A DNA stretch of 6,482 nt from an uncultured Pseudorhodoferax sp. (GCA_913776795.1 CAJYRH010000176.1:1-6482); one strand, 5' to 3'; positions 1 through 5,894 are shown, counted from the first letter of the stretch. The notes: generated by a model not told the origin, from the letters alone. Numbers and translations are program-made.

Positions 1-115
1 CGCAGCAGGCCAGACCGAAGGTCATGGGCCACAGCGAGCCGGTCTTGGCCCAGTTCACGACCGCGTCGTACGAGGTCGTGACGAAGCCTTCCTTGAATAC
101 GCCTTCAATGGCCAT
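1..115 (-). CDS. nuoB: NADH-quinone oxidoreductase subunit B (NuoB), N-terminal 38 residues only
   Basis: NuoB is the complex I subunit of the peripheral arm that carries iron-sulfur cluster N2, the last electron carrier before quinone, at the cytoplasmic face of the inner membrane. Only the first 38 codons are present and the gene runs off the left edge. The visible protein starts [20 protein letters not shown] and ends with TFGLACC; the Cys-Cys pair at residues 37-38 corresponds to the tandem cysteines that bind N2 in this family. The ATG at 115 has a GGAG ribosome binding site at 126-123, 7 nt away. It lies 27 bp after the nuoA stop, as expected for the nuo operon. Nothing beyond the Cys pair can be judged. 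Identity rests on the N-terminal motif plus the adjacent nuoA. Confidence 0.95.
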   Translation of the reverse strand, partial: MAIEGVFKEGFVTTSYDAVVNWAKTGSLWPMTFGLACC

Positions 116-142
116 AGCTAATCTCCAGTGGGCCGGGCGGGA

Positions 143-502
143 TCATTCCCAGTCCAGGGCACCCTTCTTCCATTCGTAGACGAAGCCCACGACCAGGATC
201 GTCAGGAACATGACGACGGCCCAGAAGCCCACCACGCCCACGTCCTTCAACGCGACGGCCCAGGGAAACAGGAACGCGATTTCCAGGTCGAACAGGATGA
301 ACAGGATGGCGACGAGGTAGTAGCGCACGTCGAACTTCATGCGCGCGTTCTCAAAGGCCTCGAAGCCGCACTCGTAGGGAGAGTTCTTGGCCGCGTCGGG
401 CCGGTTGGGGCCAAGCAAATAGCCCAGGACCTGCGGTGCGATCCCGACCGCGATACCCACCAGGATGAACAGAAGGACTGGGAGGTATTGGCCGAGGTTC
501 AT
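143..502 (-). CDS. nuoA: NADH-quinone oxidoreductase subunit A (NuoA)
   Basis: NuoA is a small membrane subunit of complex I (NDH-1) near the quinone-binding region, where peripheral and membrane arms meet. The 119-residue product has the usual family length and three predicted membrane helices, at about residues 7-30, 61-82 and 88-110. Between the first two is the family loop with GPNRP (31-35) and [10 protein letters not shown] (41-50). The acidic pair of FDLE (Asp72, Glu74) in the second helix corresponds to the conserved Asp/Glu pair of E. coli NuoA, and the protein ends with the typical [11 protein letters not shown]. The start MNLGQYLPV is the family start. No Shine-Dalgarno sequence precedes the ATG at 502: the sense strand reads AAAAAGCCTCCAG, which resembles an anti-SD. 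It is the first gene of the nuo operon and lies 63 bp after tRNA-Leu. Confidence 0.97.
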   Translation of the reverse strand: MNLGQYLPVLLFILVGIAVGIAPQVLGYLLGPNRPDAAKNSPYECGFEAFENARMKFDVRYYLVAILFILFDLEIAFLFPWAVALKDVGVVGFWAVVMFLTILVVGFVYEWKKGALDWE

Positions 503-524
503 CTGGAGGCTTTTTCACCGCTGC

Positions 525-559
525 GTCGGCATGCAAGCCCGGGAGGTTTGCATGCCGAC
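525..559. repeat. Perfect 12-bp inverted repeat between tRNA-Leu and nuoA
   Basis: GTCGGCATGCAA at 525-536 is the exact reverse complement of 548-559, with 11 bases between. In plus-strand RNA the stem would gain a G-U pair (537/547) and two C-G pairs, leaving a 5-nt loop, and would be followed by TTTTGTT at 560-566. That is the form of an intrinsic terminator for plus-strand transcription, although no plus-strand gene is seen. In minus-strand (sense) RNA the 12-bp stem forms 6 nt after the tRNA CCA end and 22 nt before the nuoA ATG, with no following U run. It could therefore be a processing or stability element between the tRNA and the nuo mRNA. The repeat is certain; its role is not. Confidence 0.7.
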
Positions 560-565
560 TTTTGT

Positions 566-650
566 TGGTGCCGTCGGCGAGACTCGAACTCGCACAGCTT
601 TCGCCACTACCCCCTCAAGATAGCGTGTCTACCAATTTCACCACGACGGC
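566..650 (-). tRNA. tRNA-Leu, anticodon GAG
   Basis: An 85-nt class II tRNA that folds completely. The acceptor stem GCCGTCG (650-644) pairs with CGACGGC (576-570), followed by discriminator A and a genome-encoded CCA (568-566). The D stem is GTG/CAC. The anticodon stem CTATC/GGTAG encloses the loop TTGAGGG, with anticodon GAG at 616-614. There is a long variable arm of 13 nt with a short GGC/GCT stem, and a T stem GCGAG/CTCGC with loop TTCGAGT. The long variable arm and GAG anticodon identify a leucine tRNA reading CUC and CUU. It lies between secG and nuoA in the same direction, so the transcript may be processed from a longer precursor. Six-frame translations of this stretch give spurious peptides. 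Confidence 0.98.
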
Positions 651-764
651 GGTTTTGTCGTGCCTGGATGGCATGAGGAACGTCGCTCTTGTCGAGCTAG
701 TTTTTGGCTTTCCAGACAGCATTCGAGTTTACCCTGAAACCGCAGGGTTCCCAGGCTTGCGCAA

Positions 765-800
765 GGGAAATTTCGCGGGTACGCCGGGCGGTGTACCCAC
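765..800 (-). terminator. Possible weak intrinsic terminator after secG
   Basis: Starting 6 nt after the secG stop, the sense strand has GTGGGTAC (800-793) able to pair with GTACCCGC (782-775) over 8 bp with one U-G pair. The helix can continue inward by two C-G pairs past an A-C mismatch. The tail reads GAAATTTCCCTT, so the T run is short and displaced from the stem. It may be a weak or Rho-assisted terminator, or an mRNA 3'-end stabiliser that still lets transcription reach the tRNA and nuo genes. The GC-rich hairpin is clear; the terminator call is inference. Confidence 0.35.
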
Positions 801-806
801 GTTGCG

Positions 807-1199
807 TCACTGCGTCGGGATCTGGCCCGCGCCCGAGGCGGGAACGGCAGGAGCAGCGGGTGCAACAGCGGGCGCGGACACGCCCGAGCCAGGGATTTGC
901 GAGGCCGGCGTGGGGGCTTCCTGCACCGCACGCTCGAGCACACTGCCCGAACCGGTCGGCTGGCGGTTGCCGAAATAGGCCAGCGCCAGCGTTGCCACAA
1001 AGAACACGACGGCCAGGACTGCCGTGGTGCGCGACAGGAAGTTGGCACTGCCGCTGGCACCGAACAGACTGCCGGCACTGCCGCTGCCGAAGGCTGCGCC
1101 CATGTCCGCGCCTTTGCCATGCTGGACCAGGATCAGGCCGATCATCCCGAGTGCGGACAGGATCTGCACCGCCAGCACCAAGTTCAACAACACATTCAT
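807..1199 (-). CDS. secG: Protein-export membrane protein SecG
   Basis: SecG is the small auxiliary subunit of the SecYEG translocon in the inner membrane, which assists SecA-driven export. The 130-residue product has two predicted membrane helices, at about residues 3-25 and 57-77. They are joined by the family signature LVQHGKGADMGAAFGSG (24-40) and a Gly/Ser-rich segment ending SANFLSRTTA. After the second helix comes a tail of about 50 residues, the last 30 or so mostly Ala, Pro, Ser and Gly (PAVAPAAPAVPASGAG). This makes the protein longer than E. coli SecG (110 residues); such tails are low-complexity and probably disordered. The ATG at 1199 has AAGAGG at 1215-1210, 10 nt away. The gene begins 24 bp after the tpiA stop, so co-transcription with tpiA is likely. 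The tpiA-secG-tRNA-Leu-nuoA order is a known arrangement in related bacteria. Confidence 0.96.
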   Translation of the reverse strand: MNVLLNLVLAVQILSALGMIGLILVQHGKGADMGAAFGSGSAGSLFGASGSANFLSRTTAVLAVVFFVATLALAYFGNRQPTGSGSVLERAVQEAPTPASQIPGSGVSAPAVAPAAPAVPASGAGQIPTQ

Positions 1200-1223
1200 C
1201 TTTGCAAAACCTCTTCTGCGCCC

Positions 1224-1979
1224 TCAGCGGGCAGCGGCCACGATGGCCAGGAAATCCGGGACCTTGAGCGATGCGCCGCCGATCAGGCCGCCGTCGATGT
1301 CGGGCTGGGCCAGCAGGCTGGCCGCGTTCGACGCGTTCATGCTGCCGCCGTACAGCAGCGGGATGCGGTCTGCATGGTTGCTGGCTGCGGCCAGCTGGGC
1401 GCGCAGCACGGCATGCACCTGCTGGGCCTGCTCGGGCGTTGCGGTCTTGCCCGTGCCGATGGCCCAGACGGGCTCGTAGGCCACCACGATCTCGGTGATG
1501 CAATGGCCGTTGACATGGACCACGGCCGCCAGCTGGCGCCGCACCACCTCCTCGGTGTGGCCGGCCTCGCGCTCGGCCAGCGTCTCGCCGACGCAGACGA
1601 TGGGCGTGATGCCTACGGCCAGCGCGCGCTGCGCCTTGGCCGCGACGACCTCGTCGGTCTCGCCGTGGTACTGGCGGCGCTCGGAGTGGCCGACGATGGC
1701 ATAGCGCACGCCGAAGTCGCGCAGCATGTCGGCGCTGACCTCGCCCGTGTAGGCGCCGCTGGCGTGCTGCGACACGTCCTGCGAGCCTGCCTGCACGGTC
1801 GCCTGACCAGCCAGCCAGCCCTGCACGGCCGCAAGATATGGCGCCGGCACGCACATGGCCACGTCGCACGCTGCAGGCGCCGCAGCCAGGCCGTCGAGTA
1901 CGCCGCGCACCAGCGCTTCGCTGCCCGCCAGGCTGGCATTCATCTTCCAGTTGCCTGCAATCAGTTGTTTCTTGCCCAT
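1224..1979 (-). CDS. tpiA: Triosephosphate isomerase
   Basis: TpiA interconverts dihydroxyacetone phosphate and glyceraldehyde 3-phosphate in cytoplasmic glycolysis and gluconeogenesis. With the chosen ATG the protein has 251 residues, the usual TIM-barrel length. All catalytic elements are visible: Asn10 and Lys12 in AGNWKMN, the electrophile His98 in IVGHSERR, and the base Glu169 in [13 protein letters not shown], whose WAIGTGK is the mobile loop over the active site. Phosphate-binding segments YGGS (210-213) and GGASLK (234-239) follow. A GTG at 1988 would add three residues and overlap the upstream stop as GTGA. The ATG at 1979 is preferred because GGTGA sits 6 nt before it and the GTG has no ribosome binding site. 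Near contact with the preceding oxidoreductase gene suggests translational coupling. Confidence 0.97.
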   Translation of the reverse strand: MGKKQLIAGNWKMNASLAGSEALVRGVLDGLAAAPAACDVAMCVPAPYLAAVQGWLAGQATVQAGSQDVSQHASGAYTGEVSADMLRDFGVRYAIVGHSERRQYHGETDEVVAAKAQRALAVGITPIVCVGETLAEREAGHTEEVVRRQLAAVVHVNGHCITEIVVAYEPVWAIGTGKTATPEQAQQVHAVLRAQLAAASNHADRIPLLYGGSMNASNAASLLAQPDIDGGLIGGASLKVPDFLAIVAAAR

Positions 1980-1984
1980 TTCGC

Positions 1985-2971
1985 TCACCAGGTCAGGACG
2001 ATCTTGCCGATGTGCTGGTTCGACTCCATCAGCGCGTGGGCCTTCGCCGCGTCGGCCGCTTCAAAGCGACTGTGGATCACAGGCTTGACCTGGCCGGCCT
2101 CGATCAGCGGCCACACATGGCGGCGCAGCGATTGCGCGATGGCACCCTTGAATGCCACGGGCCGCGGCCGCAGCGTGGAACCGGTCACCGTCAGCCGGCG
2201 GCGCAGCACCAGACCGGCATGGATCTCGGCCTTGGTGCCGCCCTGCACGGCGATGATCACCAGGCGGCCATCCTCGGCGAGGCAGTCGATCTCACGCGCA
2301 ACGTAGGCACCGGCCACCATGTCCAGGATCACATCCACGCCCTTGCCGTCGGTGAGCTTCCTGGCTTCCTCCGCGAAGTCGGAGGTCTTGTAGTTGATCG
2401 CATGGTCGGCGCCCAATGCCAGGCAGGCCGCGCACTTCTCGTCGCTGCCGGCCGTCGCGATCACGCGTGCCCCCAGGGCCTTGCCCAGCTGGATCGCCGT
2501 CACGCCGATGCCGCTGGTGCCACCCTGCACGAGCAGGGTCTCGCCCGGCTGCAGGCGCCCGCGGTCGAATACGTTGCTCCAGACCGTGAAGAAGGTTTCA
2601 GGAAGGCTTGCGCCCTCCTCGTCCGTCAGTCCGGAAGGCACCGGCAGGCACTGCGCAATGGGCGCCACGCACAGCTCGGCATAGCCGCCGCCAGCCACCA
2701 GCGCGCAGACGCGGTCGCCGATGTTCAGGCCTGCAGCACGCAGGTCATCGGCGTCACCGGCCTCGATGACACCTGCCACCTCGAGGCCCGGAATGTCGGA
2801 AGCGCCGGGCGGCACAGGATAGTTGCCGGTGCGCTGCAGCACGTCGGGGCGGTTCACGCCGCTGGAACGCACGCGAAGCAGCACCTCACCAGCGCCGGCA
2901 ACCGGGTCCGGGCGCTCGGCCAGTTGCAGCACCTCGGGGGCGCCGTAGGTCGTGATCTCAATCGCTTTCAT
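1985..2971 (-). CDS. NAD(P)H:quinone oxidoreductase, PIG3-type, zinc-independent MDR family
   Basis: A 328-residue member of the medium-chain dehydrogenase/reductase superfamily, closest in appearance to the PIG3 (TP53I3)/QOR quinone reductases, which use NADPH to reduce quinones. It opens [20 protein letters not shown], with a GroES-like N-terminal half containing [17 protein letters not shown] (36-52). The cofactor domain has [19 protein letters not shown] (146-164), carrying the nucleotide-binding GGTSGIG loop, then LGADHAINY (186-194) and [11 protein letters not shown] (211-221). The usual zinc-ligand cysteines are absent, which fits a reductase rather than an alcohol dehydrogenase. The ATG at 2971 has GAGGA at 2982-2978, 6 nt away; in-frame starts further upstream would add a non-conserved extension. 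It begins 94 bp after pnp and overlaps the tpiA start region. The true substrate cannot be read from sequence. Confidence 0.9.
   Translation of the reverse strand: MKAIEITTYGAPEVLQLAERPDPVAGAGEVLLRVRSSGVNRPDVLQRTGNYPVPPGASDIPGLEVAGVIEAGDADDLRAAGLNIGDRVCALVAGGGYAELCVAPIAQCLPVPSGLTDEEGASLPETFFTVWSNVFDRGRLQPGETLLVQGGTSGIGVTAIQLGKALGARVIATAGSDEKCAACLALGADHAINYKTSDFAEEARKLTDGKGVDVILDMVAGAYVAREIDCLAEDGRLVIIAVQGGTKAEIHAGLVLRRRLTVTGSTLRPRPVAFKGAIAQSLRRHVWPLIEAGQVKPVIHSRFEAADAAKAHALMESNQHIGKIVLTW
1986..1990 (-). promoter_or_regulatory. Ribosome binding site favouring the tpiA ATG at 1979
   Basis: The sense strand reads GGTGA at 1990-1986, matching part of the AGGAGGTGA consensus and placed 6 nt before the ATG at 1979. 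The same bases contain the alternative GTG start (1988-1986) and part of the upstream gene's TGA stop (1987-1985). Ribosomes ending the oxidoreductase gene would therefore finish on the tpiA ribosome binding site. Confidence 0.5.
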
Positions 2972-2993
2972 CGCGAGTCCTCGGAAGTACATG

Positions 2994-3023
2994 GCACCGG
3001 CCCGGCATTGCCGCAGCCGGTGC
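2994..3023 (-). repeat. GC-rich hairpin between pnp and the quinone oxidoreductase gene
   Basis: In the 94-bp gap the sequence 2994-3001 (GCACCGGC) pairs with 3016-3023 (GCCGGTGC). A second short helix, CGGC/GCCG (3003-3006 with 3010-3013), continues it across a small internal loop and is closed by 3 nt. No T run follows on either strand, so it is not a standard intrinsic terminator. It may protect the pnp mRNA 3' end or mark a processing point if pnp and the downstream genes share a transcript. I see no good promoter in this gap. Confidence 0.5.
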
Positions 3024-3065
3024 GGAGTGCCGCGCCAGACAGGCGCAGCATGTCGCAACGCAGGC

Positions 3066-5222
3066 TTATTGCGGCTGGCCGGGTGCCGGCTCGGAAGGTG
3101 CGGCAGCGGGCGCCTGAACCGGCGGAGCGGAACGGTCCAGCAGCGCCTTCATCGAGAGCTTGATGCGGCCCTTCTCGTCGGTCTCAAGCACCTTGACCTT
3201 CACGATCTGGCCTTCGCTCAGGTAGTCCGTGACCTTCTCGACGCGCTCGTGCGCGATCTGGCTGATGTGCAGCAGGCCGTCCTTGCCGGGCAGCAGGTTG
3301 ATCAGCGCGCCGAAGTCCAGGATCTTGGTGACCGGGCCTTCGTAGACCTTGCCGATCTCGACTTCGGCCGTGATCTGCTCAATGCGGCGCTTGGCTTCCT
3401 CGGCCTTGGCCGGATCGGCAGAGGCGATGGTGATGGTGCCGTCTTCCTCGATGTTGATCTGCGTGCCGGTCTCTTCGGTCAGCGCGCGGATGACGGAGCC
3501 ACCCTTGCCGATCACGTCGCGGATCTTCTCGGGGTTGATCTTCATCGTGAACAGGCGCGGCGCGAAGCTGGAGACCTCGGTCTTGGCAGCCCCCATGGCC
3601 TCCTGCATCTTGCCCAGGATGTGCATGCGGGCTTCCTTGGCCTGGGCCAGCGCGACCTGCATGATCTCCTTGGTGATGCCCTGGATCTTGATGTCCATCT
3701 GCAGCGCTGTCACGCCATTGGTCGTGCCAGCCACCTTAAAGTCCATGTCGCCCAGGTGGTCATCATCACCCAGGATGTCGGTCAGCACGGCGAAGCGGTT
3801 GCCGTCCTTGATCAGGCCCATGGCGATGCCGGCGACGTGCGCCTTCAGCGGCACGCCGGCGTCCATCATCGACAGGCAGCCGCCGCAGACCGAGGCCATG
3901 GACGAGGAGCCGTTGGATTCGGTGATCTCGCTGACCACGCGCACGGTGTAGGGGAAGTCTTCCTTCGTCGGCAGCACGGCCACCAGGGCGCGCTTGGCCA
4001 GGCGGCCGTGGCCGATCTCGCGGCGCTTGGGGCTGCCCACGCGGCCTGTTTCGCCGGTGGCGAACGGAGGCATGTTGTAGTGCAGCATGAAGCGGTCTTC
4101 GTAGTCGCCCGACAGCGCGTCGATGCGCTGCGCGTCGCGCTCGGTGCCCAGCGTGGTCACCACCAGGGCCTGGGTCTCGCCACGCGTGAACAGCGCCGAG
4201 CCGTGGGTGCGCGGCAGCACGCTGTTGCGGATCTCGATGGGGCGCACGGTGCGCGTGTCGCGGCCGTCGATGCGCGGCTCGCCGGCCAGGATCTGGCCGC
4301 GCACGATGCGCGCCTCGATGTCGAACAGCAGGCCTTCGACCTTGACGCTGTCGAACTCGGTGCCGTCGGCCTTCAGCGCAGCCAGCACCTCGGCATAGGC
4401 CGCGCGCGTGGCTTCGGTGCGGGCCTGCTTGTTGCGCAGCTGGTAGGCGGCGCGCAGCTTGTCTTCGGCGGCGGCCGTGACCTTGGCGATCAGGGCTTCG
4501 TCGCGCGCAGGCGCCTGCCAGTTCCAGACGGGCTTGCCAGCGTCGCGCACGAGTTCGTGGATGGCGTCGATGGCGATGCGTGCCTGCTCGTGGCCGAACA
4601 CCACGCCGCCCAACATGACTTCCTCGCTGAGCTGCTGGGCCTCGGACTCGACCATCAGCACGGCGGCTTCGGTGCCAGCGACCACCAGGTCCAGCACCGA
4701 GTCCTTGCGGGCGGTCTGGCCAGGGTTCAGCACGTACTGGCCGTTGACATAGCCCACGCGGGCCGCGCCGATCGGGCCGGCGAACGGGACGCCGCTGACC
4801 GACAGCGCGGCGCTTACGGCGATCATGGCGGCGATGTCGGCATCGACCTCGGGATTCAGCGACAGCGTGTGGATGACCACGTGCACTTCGTTGAAGAAGC
4901 CTTCGGGGAACAGCGGGCGGATCGGGCGATCGATCAGGCGGCTGGTCAGCGTCTCGTACTCGCTGGGGCGGCCTTCACGCTTGAAGAAGCTGCCCGGGAT
5001 CTTGCCGGCGGCGTAGCCCTTTTCAAGGTAGTCGACGGTCAGCGGGAAGAAGTCCTGGCCGGGCTTGCCGGTGGTCTTGGCGACCACGGTGGCCAGCACC
5101 ACGGTTCCGTCCATGTCCAGCAGCACGGCGCCGGTGGACTGGCGGGCGACCTCGCCGGTCTCCATGCGGACCTGGTGCTGGCCCCACTGGAAGGTCTTGG
5201 TGACTTTATTGAACATCGTCAT
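3066..5222 (-). CDS. pnp: Polyribonucleotide nucleotidyltransferase (PNPase)
   Basis: PNPase degrades RNA 3' to 5' using phosphate, releasing nucleoside diphosphates; it acts as a trimer in mRNA turnover and can join the degradosome. The 718-residue product is full length. Domain order: first RNase PH-like domain (about 14-145, with the RNA-contacting [10 protein letters not shown] at 79-88), the all-helical linker domain (about 150-320), the second, catalytic RNase PH-like domain (about 325-460, continuing to [14 protein letters not shown] at 483-496), KH domain with IGKGG (571-575), and S1 domain (about 622-692). Asp488, Asp494 and Lys496 correspond to E. coli catalytic Asp486, Asp492 and Lys494. 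A short Pro/Ala-rich tail follows residue 698. The ATG at 5222 is chosen because GAGGAG (5234-5229) lies 6 nt upstream; Met3 would be too far. It follows rpsO, as in many bacteria, and has a structured leader. Confidence 0.98.
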   Translation of the reverse strand: MTMFNKVTKTFQWGQHQVRMETGEVARQSTGAVLLDMDGTVVLATVVAKTTGKPGQDFFPLTVDYLEKGYAAGKIPGSFFKREGRPSEYETLTSRLIDRPIRPLFPEGFFNEVHVVIHTLSLNPEVDADIAAMIAVSAALSVSGVPFAGPIGAARVGYVNGQYVLNPGQTARKDSVLDLVVAGTEAAVLMVESEAQQLSEEVMLGGVVFGHEQARIAIDAIHELVRDAGKPVWNWQAPARDEALIAKVTAAAEDKLRAAYQLRNKQARTEATRAAYAEVLAALKADGTEFDSVKVEGLLFDIEARIVRGQILAGEPRIDGRDTRTVRPIEIRNSVLPRTHGSALFTRGETQALVVTTLGTERDAQRIDALSGDYEDRFMLHYNMPPFATGETGRVGSPKRREIGHGRLAKRALVAVLPTKEDFPYTVRVVSEITESNGSSSMASVCGGCLSMMDAGVPLKAHVAGIAMGLIKDGNRFAVLTDILGDDDHLGDMDFKVAGTTNGVTALQMDIKIQGITKEIMQVALAQAKEARMHILGKMQEAMGAAKTEVSSFAPRLFTMKINPEKIRDVIGKGGSVIRALTEETGTQINIEEDGTITIASADPAKAEEAKRRIEQITAEVEIGKVYEGPVTKILDFGALINLLPGKDGLLHISQIAHERVEKVTDYLSEGQIVKVKVLETDEKGRIKLSMKALLDRSAPPVQAPAAAPSEPAPGQPQ

Positions 5223-5274
5223 GCGGTACTCCTCGTTGGTTTCGGTGCGGCGTCATGCCGGCCGGGGAACTAAG

Positions 5275-5292
5275 GCAGCCCATTCGGGCTGC
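5275..5292 (-). repeat. Small hairpin in the pnp leader
   Basis: GCAGCCC (5275-5281) is an exact inverted repeat of GGGCTGC (5286-5292) around the 4-base loop ATTC (GAAT in the sense RNA). It lies about 40 nt upstream of the pnp ribosome binding site. No T run follows it on the sense strand, so it is not a terminator. It is probably part of the folded pnp leader; function unknown. Confidence 0.5.
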
Positions 5293-5318
5293 GGGGAAAC
5301 AGCGCCTGCGAAGGGACG

Positions 5319-5366
5319 ATGCCATTCCACAAGAACCCGACGCGCAGGCCGCTTGCGGAATGACAC
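5319..5366 (-). promoter_or_regulatory. Long stem-loop in the pnp 5' leader
   Basis: In the sense (minus-strand) RNA, bases 5366-5352 pair with 5333-5319 over 15 consecutive positions, three of them G-U (5366/5319, 5363/5322, 5356/5329), around an 18-nt loop. All three would be A-C mismatches in plus-strand RNA, so the helix belongs to the pnp transcript. It ends about 97 nt before the start codon. In E. coli a long leader stem of pnp is cut by RNase III and the product is then used by PNPase to repress its own synthesis; a like role here is inference. The loop base run 5340-5348 is also the exact complement of 5375-5383, and 5343-5349 of 5304-5310, so other pairings compete. Confidence 0.55.
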
Positions 5367-5410
5367 AGCGCGTACCTGCGCGTGGCGACTGTCGGTATTT
5401 GCCGGTTTTG

Positions 5411-5452
5411 AAGTGCAAAGCGCCTGAGCCAGCGAACCAACTCAGGCGCCTT
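5411..5452 (-). terminator. Intrinsic terminator candidate downstream of rpsO
   Basis: Beginning 22 nt after the rpsO stop, the sense strand has AAGGCGCCTGAG (5452-5441) pairing with CTCAGGCGCTTT (5428-5417): 9 perfect base pairs extended by one G-U and two A-U pairs, with a 12-nt loop. The tail continues GCACTT, so the T run is short and partly inside the stem, suggesting incomplete termination with some read-through into pnp. The G-U pair (5450/5419) exists only in the sense RNA. Confidence 0.65.
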
Positions 5453-5474
5453 GTGAACCTTCAGGCTCGGCGGA

Positions 5475-5741
5475 TTACTTGCGCAGACCCAGCTTGGCGA
5501 TCAGGGCCGCGTAGCGGTCATGGTCCTTGGCGTTCAGGTAGTCCAGCAGCTTGCGGCGGCGGCTCACCATGCGCAGCAGGCCGCGGCGACCGTGGTGGTC
5601 CTTGGCGTGGGTCTTGAAGTGGGGGGTCAGCTCGTTGATGCGTGCGGTCAGCAACGCAACTTGAACTTCGGGGCTGCCAGTGTCGTTGGCTGCGCGGGCG
5701 TTGGCCTTGACGACCTCGGCCTTGATGGATGCTGCAATCAT
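5475..5741 (-). CDS. rpsO: 30S ribosomal protein S15
   Basis: S15 is a primary 16S rRNA-binding protein of the small-subunit platform. It binds a three-way junction in the central domain and also contacts the 50S subunit. The 88-residue product has the normal length and all-helical family pattern: [20 protein letters not shown] (19-38), [20 protein letters not shown] (45-64, containing the conserved His and basic rRNA-binding residues), then [24 protein letters not shown]. The ATG at 5741 gives the family N-terminus [10 protein letters not shown]; upstream in-frame codons are leader, not protein. The ribosome binding site is weak (TGGA at 5751-5748, 6 nt away), and GTCC at 5767-5764 could pair with and hide its GGAC, which would suit translational control. 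A TATAAT box lies about 140 bp upstream. pnp follows after a terminator candidate. Confidence 0.98.
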   Translation of the reverse strand: MIAASIKAEVVKANARAANDTGSPEVQVALLTARINELTPHFKTHAKDHHGRRGLLRMVSRRRKLLDYLNAKDHDRYAALIAKLGLRK

Positions 5742-5873
5742 GGAATGTCCAGGATGTGCCGAAGGACCCGAGCCCCCTTGGCGCACTGGGGCGCAAGGGC
5801 AGGTTCCGGCGGTTTCAACTTGCGTTGGCCGACGGAACTGAAGGCCAACGTGCGCTTCGCCACAGGGCAAAGC
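5742..5873 (-). promoter_or_regulatory. Structured 5' leader of rpsO, candidate S15 autoregulatory element
   Basis: If transcription starts about 7 nt after the TATAAT box, the rpsO mRNA has a leader of about 130 nt with three successive hairpins. The first (5873-5854) has 8 pairs, one of them U-G (5869/5858) next to a G-C, with a 4-nt loop. The second (5850-5843 with 5830-5823) has 8 perfect pairs around a 12-nt loop. The third (5799-5795 and 5794-5791 with 5784-5781 and 5779-5775) has 9 pairs with one bulged C and a 6-nt loop. S15 is known to repress its own mRNA through leader structures that differ between bacterial groups. That this leader does so is inference; I cannot match it to a described class. 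Confidence 0.5.
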
Positions 5874-5879
5874 CTGACG

Positions 5880-5885
5880 ATTATA
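5880..5885 (-). promoter_or_regulatory. Sigma-70 -10 box of the rpsO promoter
   Basis: The sense strand carries a perfect TATAAT within GCGCTATAATCG, 9 bp after the stop codon of the metallopeptidase gene and 138 bp before the rpsO ATG. No clear TTGACA-like -35 element is found at the expected spacing (16-18 bp), where the sequence is CCAGCG-like and inside the upstream gene's last codons. There is no TG extension either. The exact -10 match in a GC-rich genome, directly ahead of a ribosomal protein gene, makes it a likely promoter. Confidence 0.65.
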
Positions 5886-5894
5886 GCGCGGCGC

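Noticed and set aside
128..978. Plus-strand frames of 182 and 138 codons containing RRRDSNSHS-like and ARLELAQLSPLPPQD-like peptides
   Set aside because: These peptides are translations of the antisense of the tRNA-Leu gene (566-650), a well-known source of spurious proteins.
697..1869. Minus-strand 390-codon frame overlapping tpiA and secG
   Set aside because: Arg/Ala-rich out-of-frame reading of tpiA and secG; it crosses both genes and their gap.
2972..3058. 29-residue N-terminal extension of the quinone oxidoreductase
   Set aside because: The extension reads through the intergenic hairpin and lacks family similarity; the ATG at 2971 has a good ribosome binding site and the MKAIEIT start typical of the family.
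897..3163. Plus-strand open frames of 469 and 441 codons across secG, tpiA and the oxidoreductase gene
   Set aside because: They run across several real minus-strand genes and gaps, have low-complexity composition and no family motif.
2952..5273. 773-codon open frame on the plus strand opposite pnp
   Set aside because: It is antisense to an unmistakable full-length pnp, rich in His/Asp/Leu/Gly with no recognisable domain; long antisense frames are common opposite GC-rich genes with strong third-position bias.
5206..5418. 70-codon minus-strand frame through the pnp leader (possible leader peptide)
   Set aside because: Starts at a TTG inside the terminator tail with no ribosome binding site, overlaps the pnp start out of frame, and its bases are better explained by RNA structure.
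5742..5870. 43-residue N-terminal extension of S15
   Set aside because: It would start at TTG inside the first leader hairpin; S15 is 88-89 residues in bacteria and the ATG at 5741 gives the family N-terminus.
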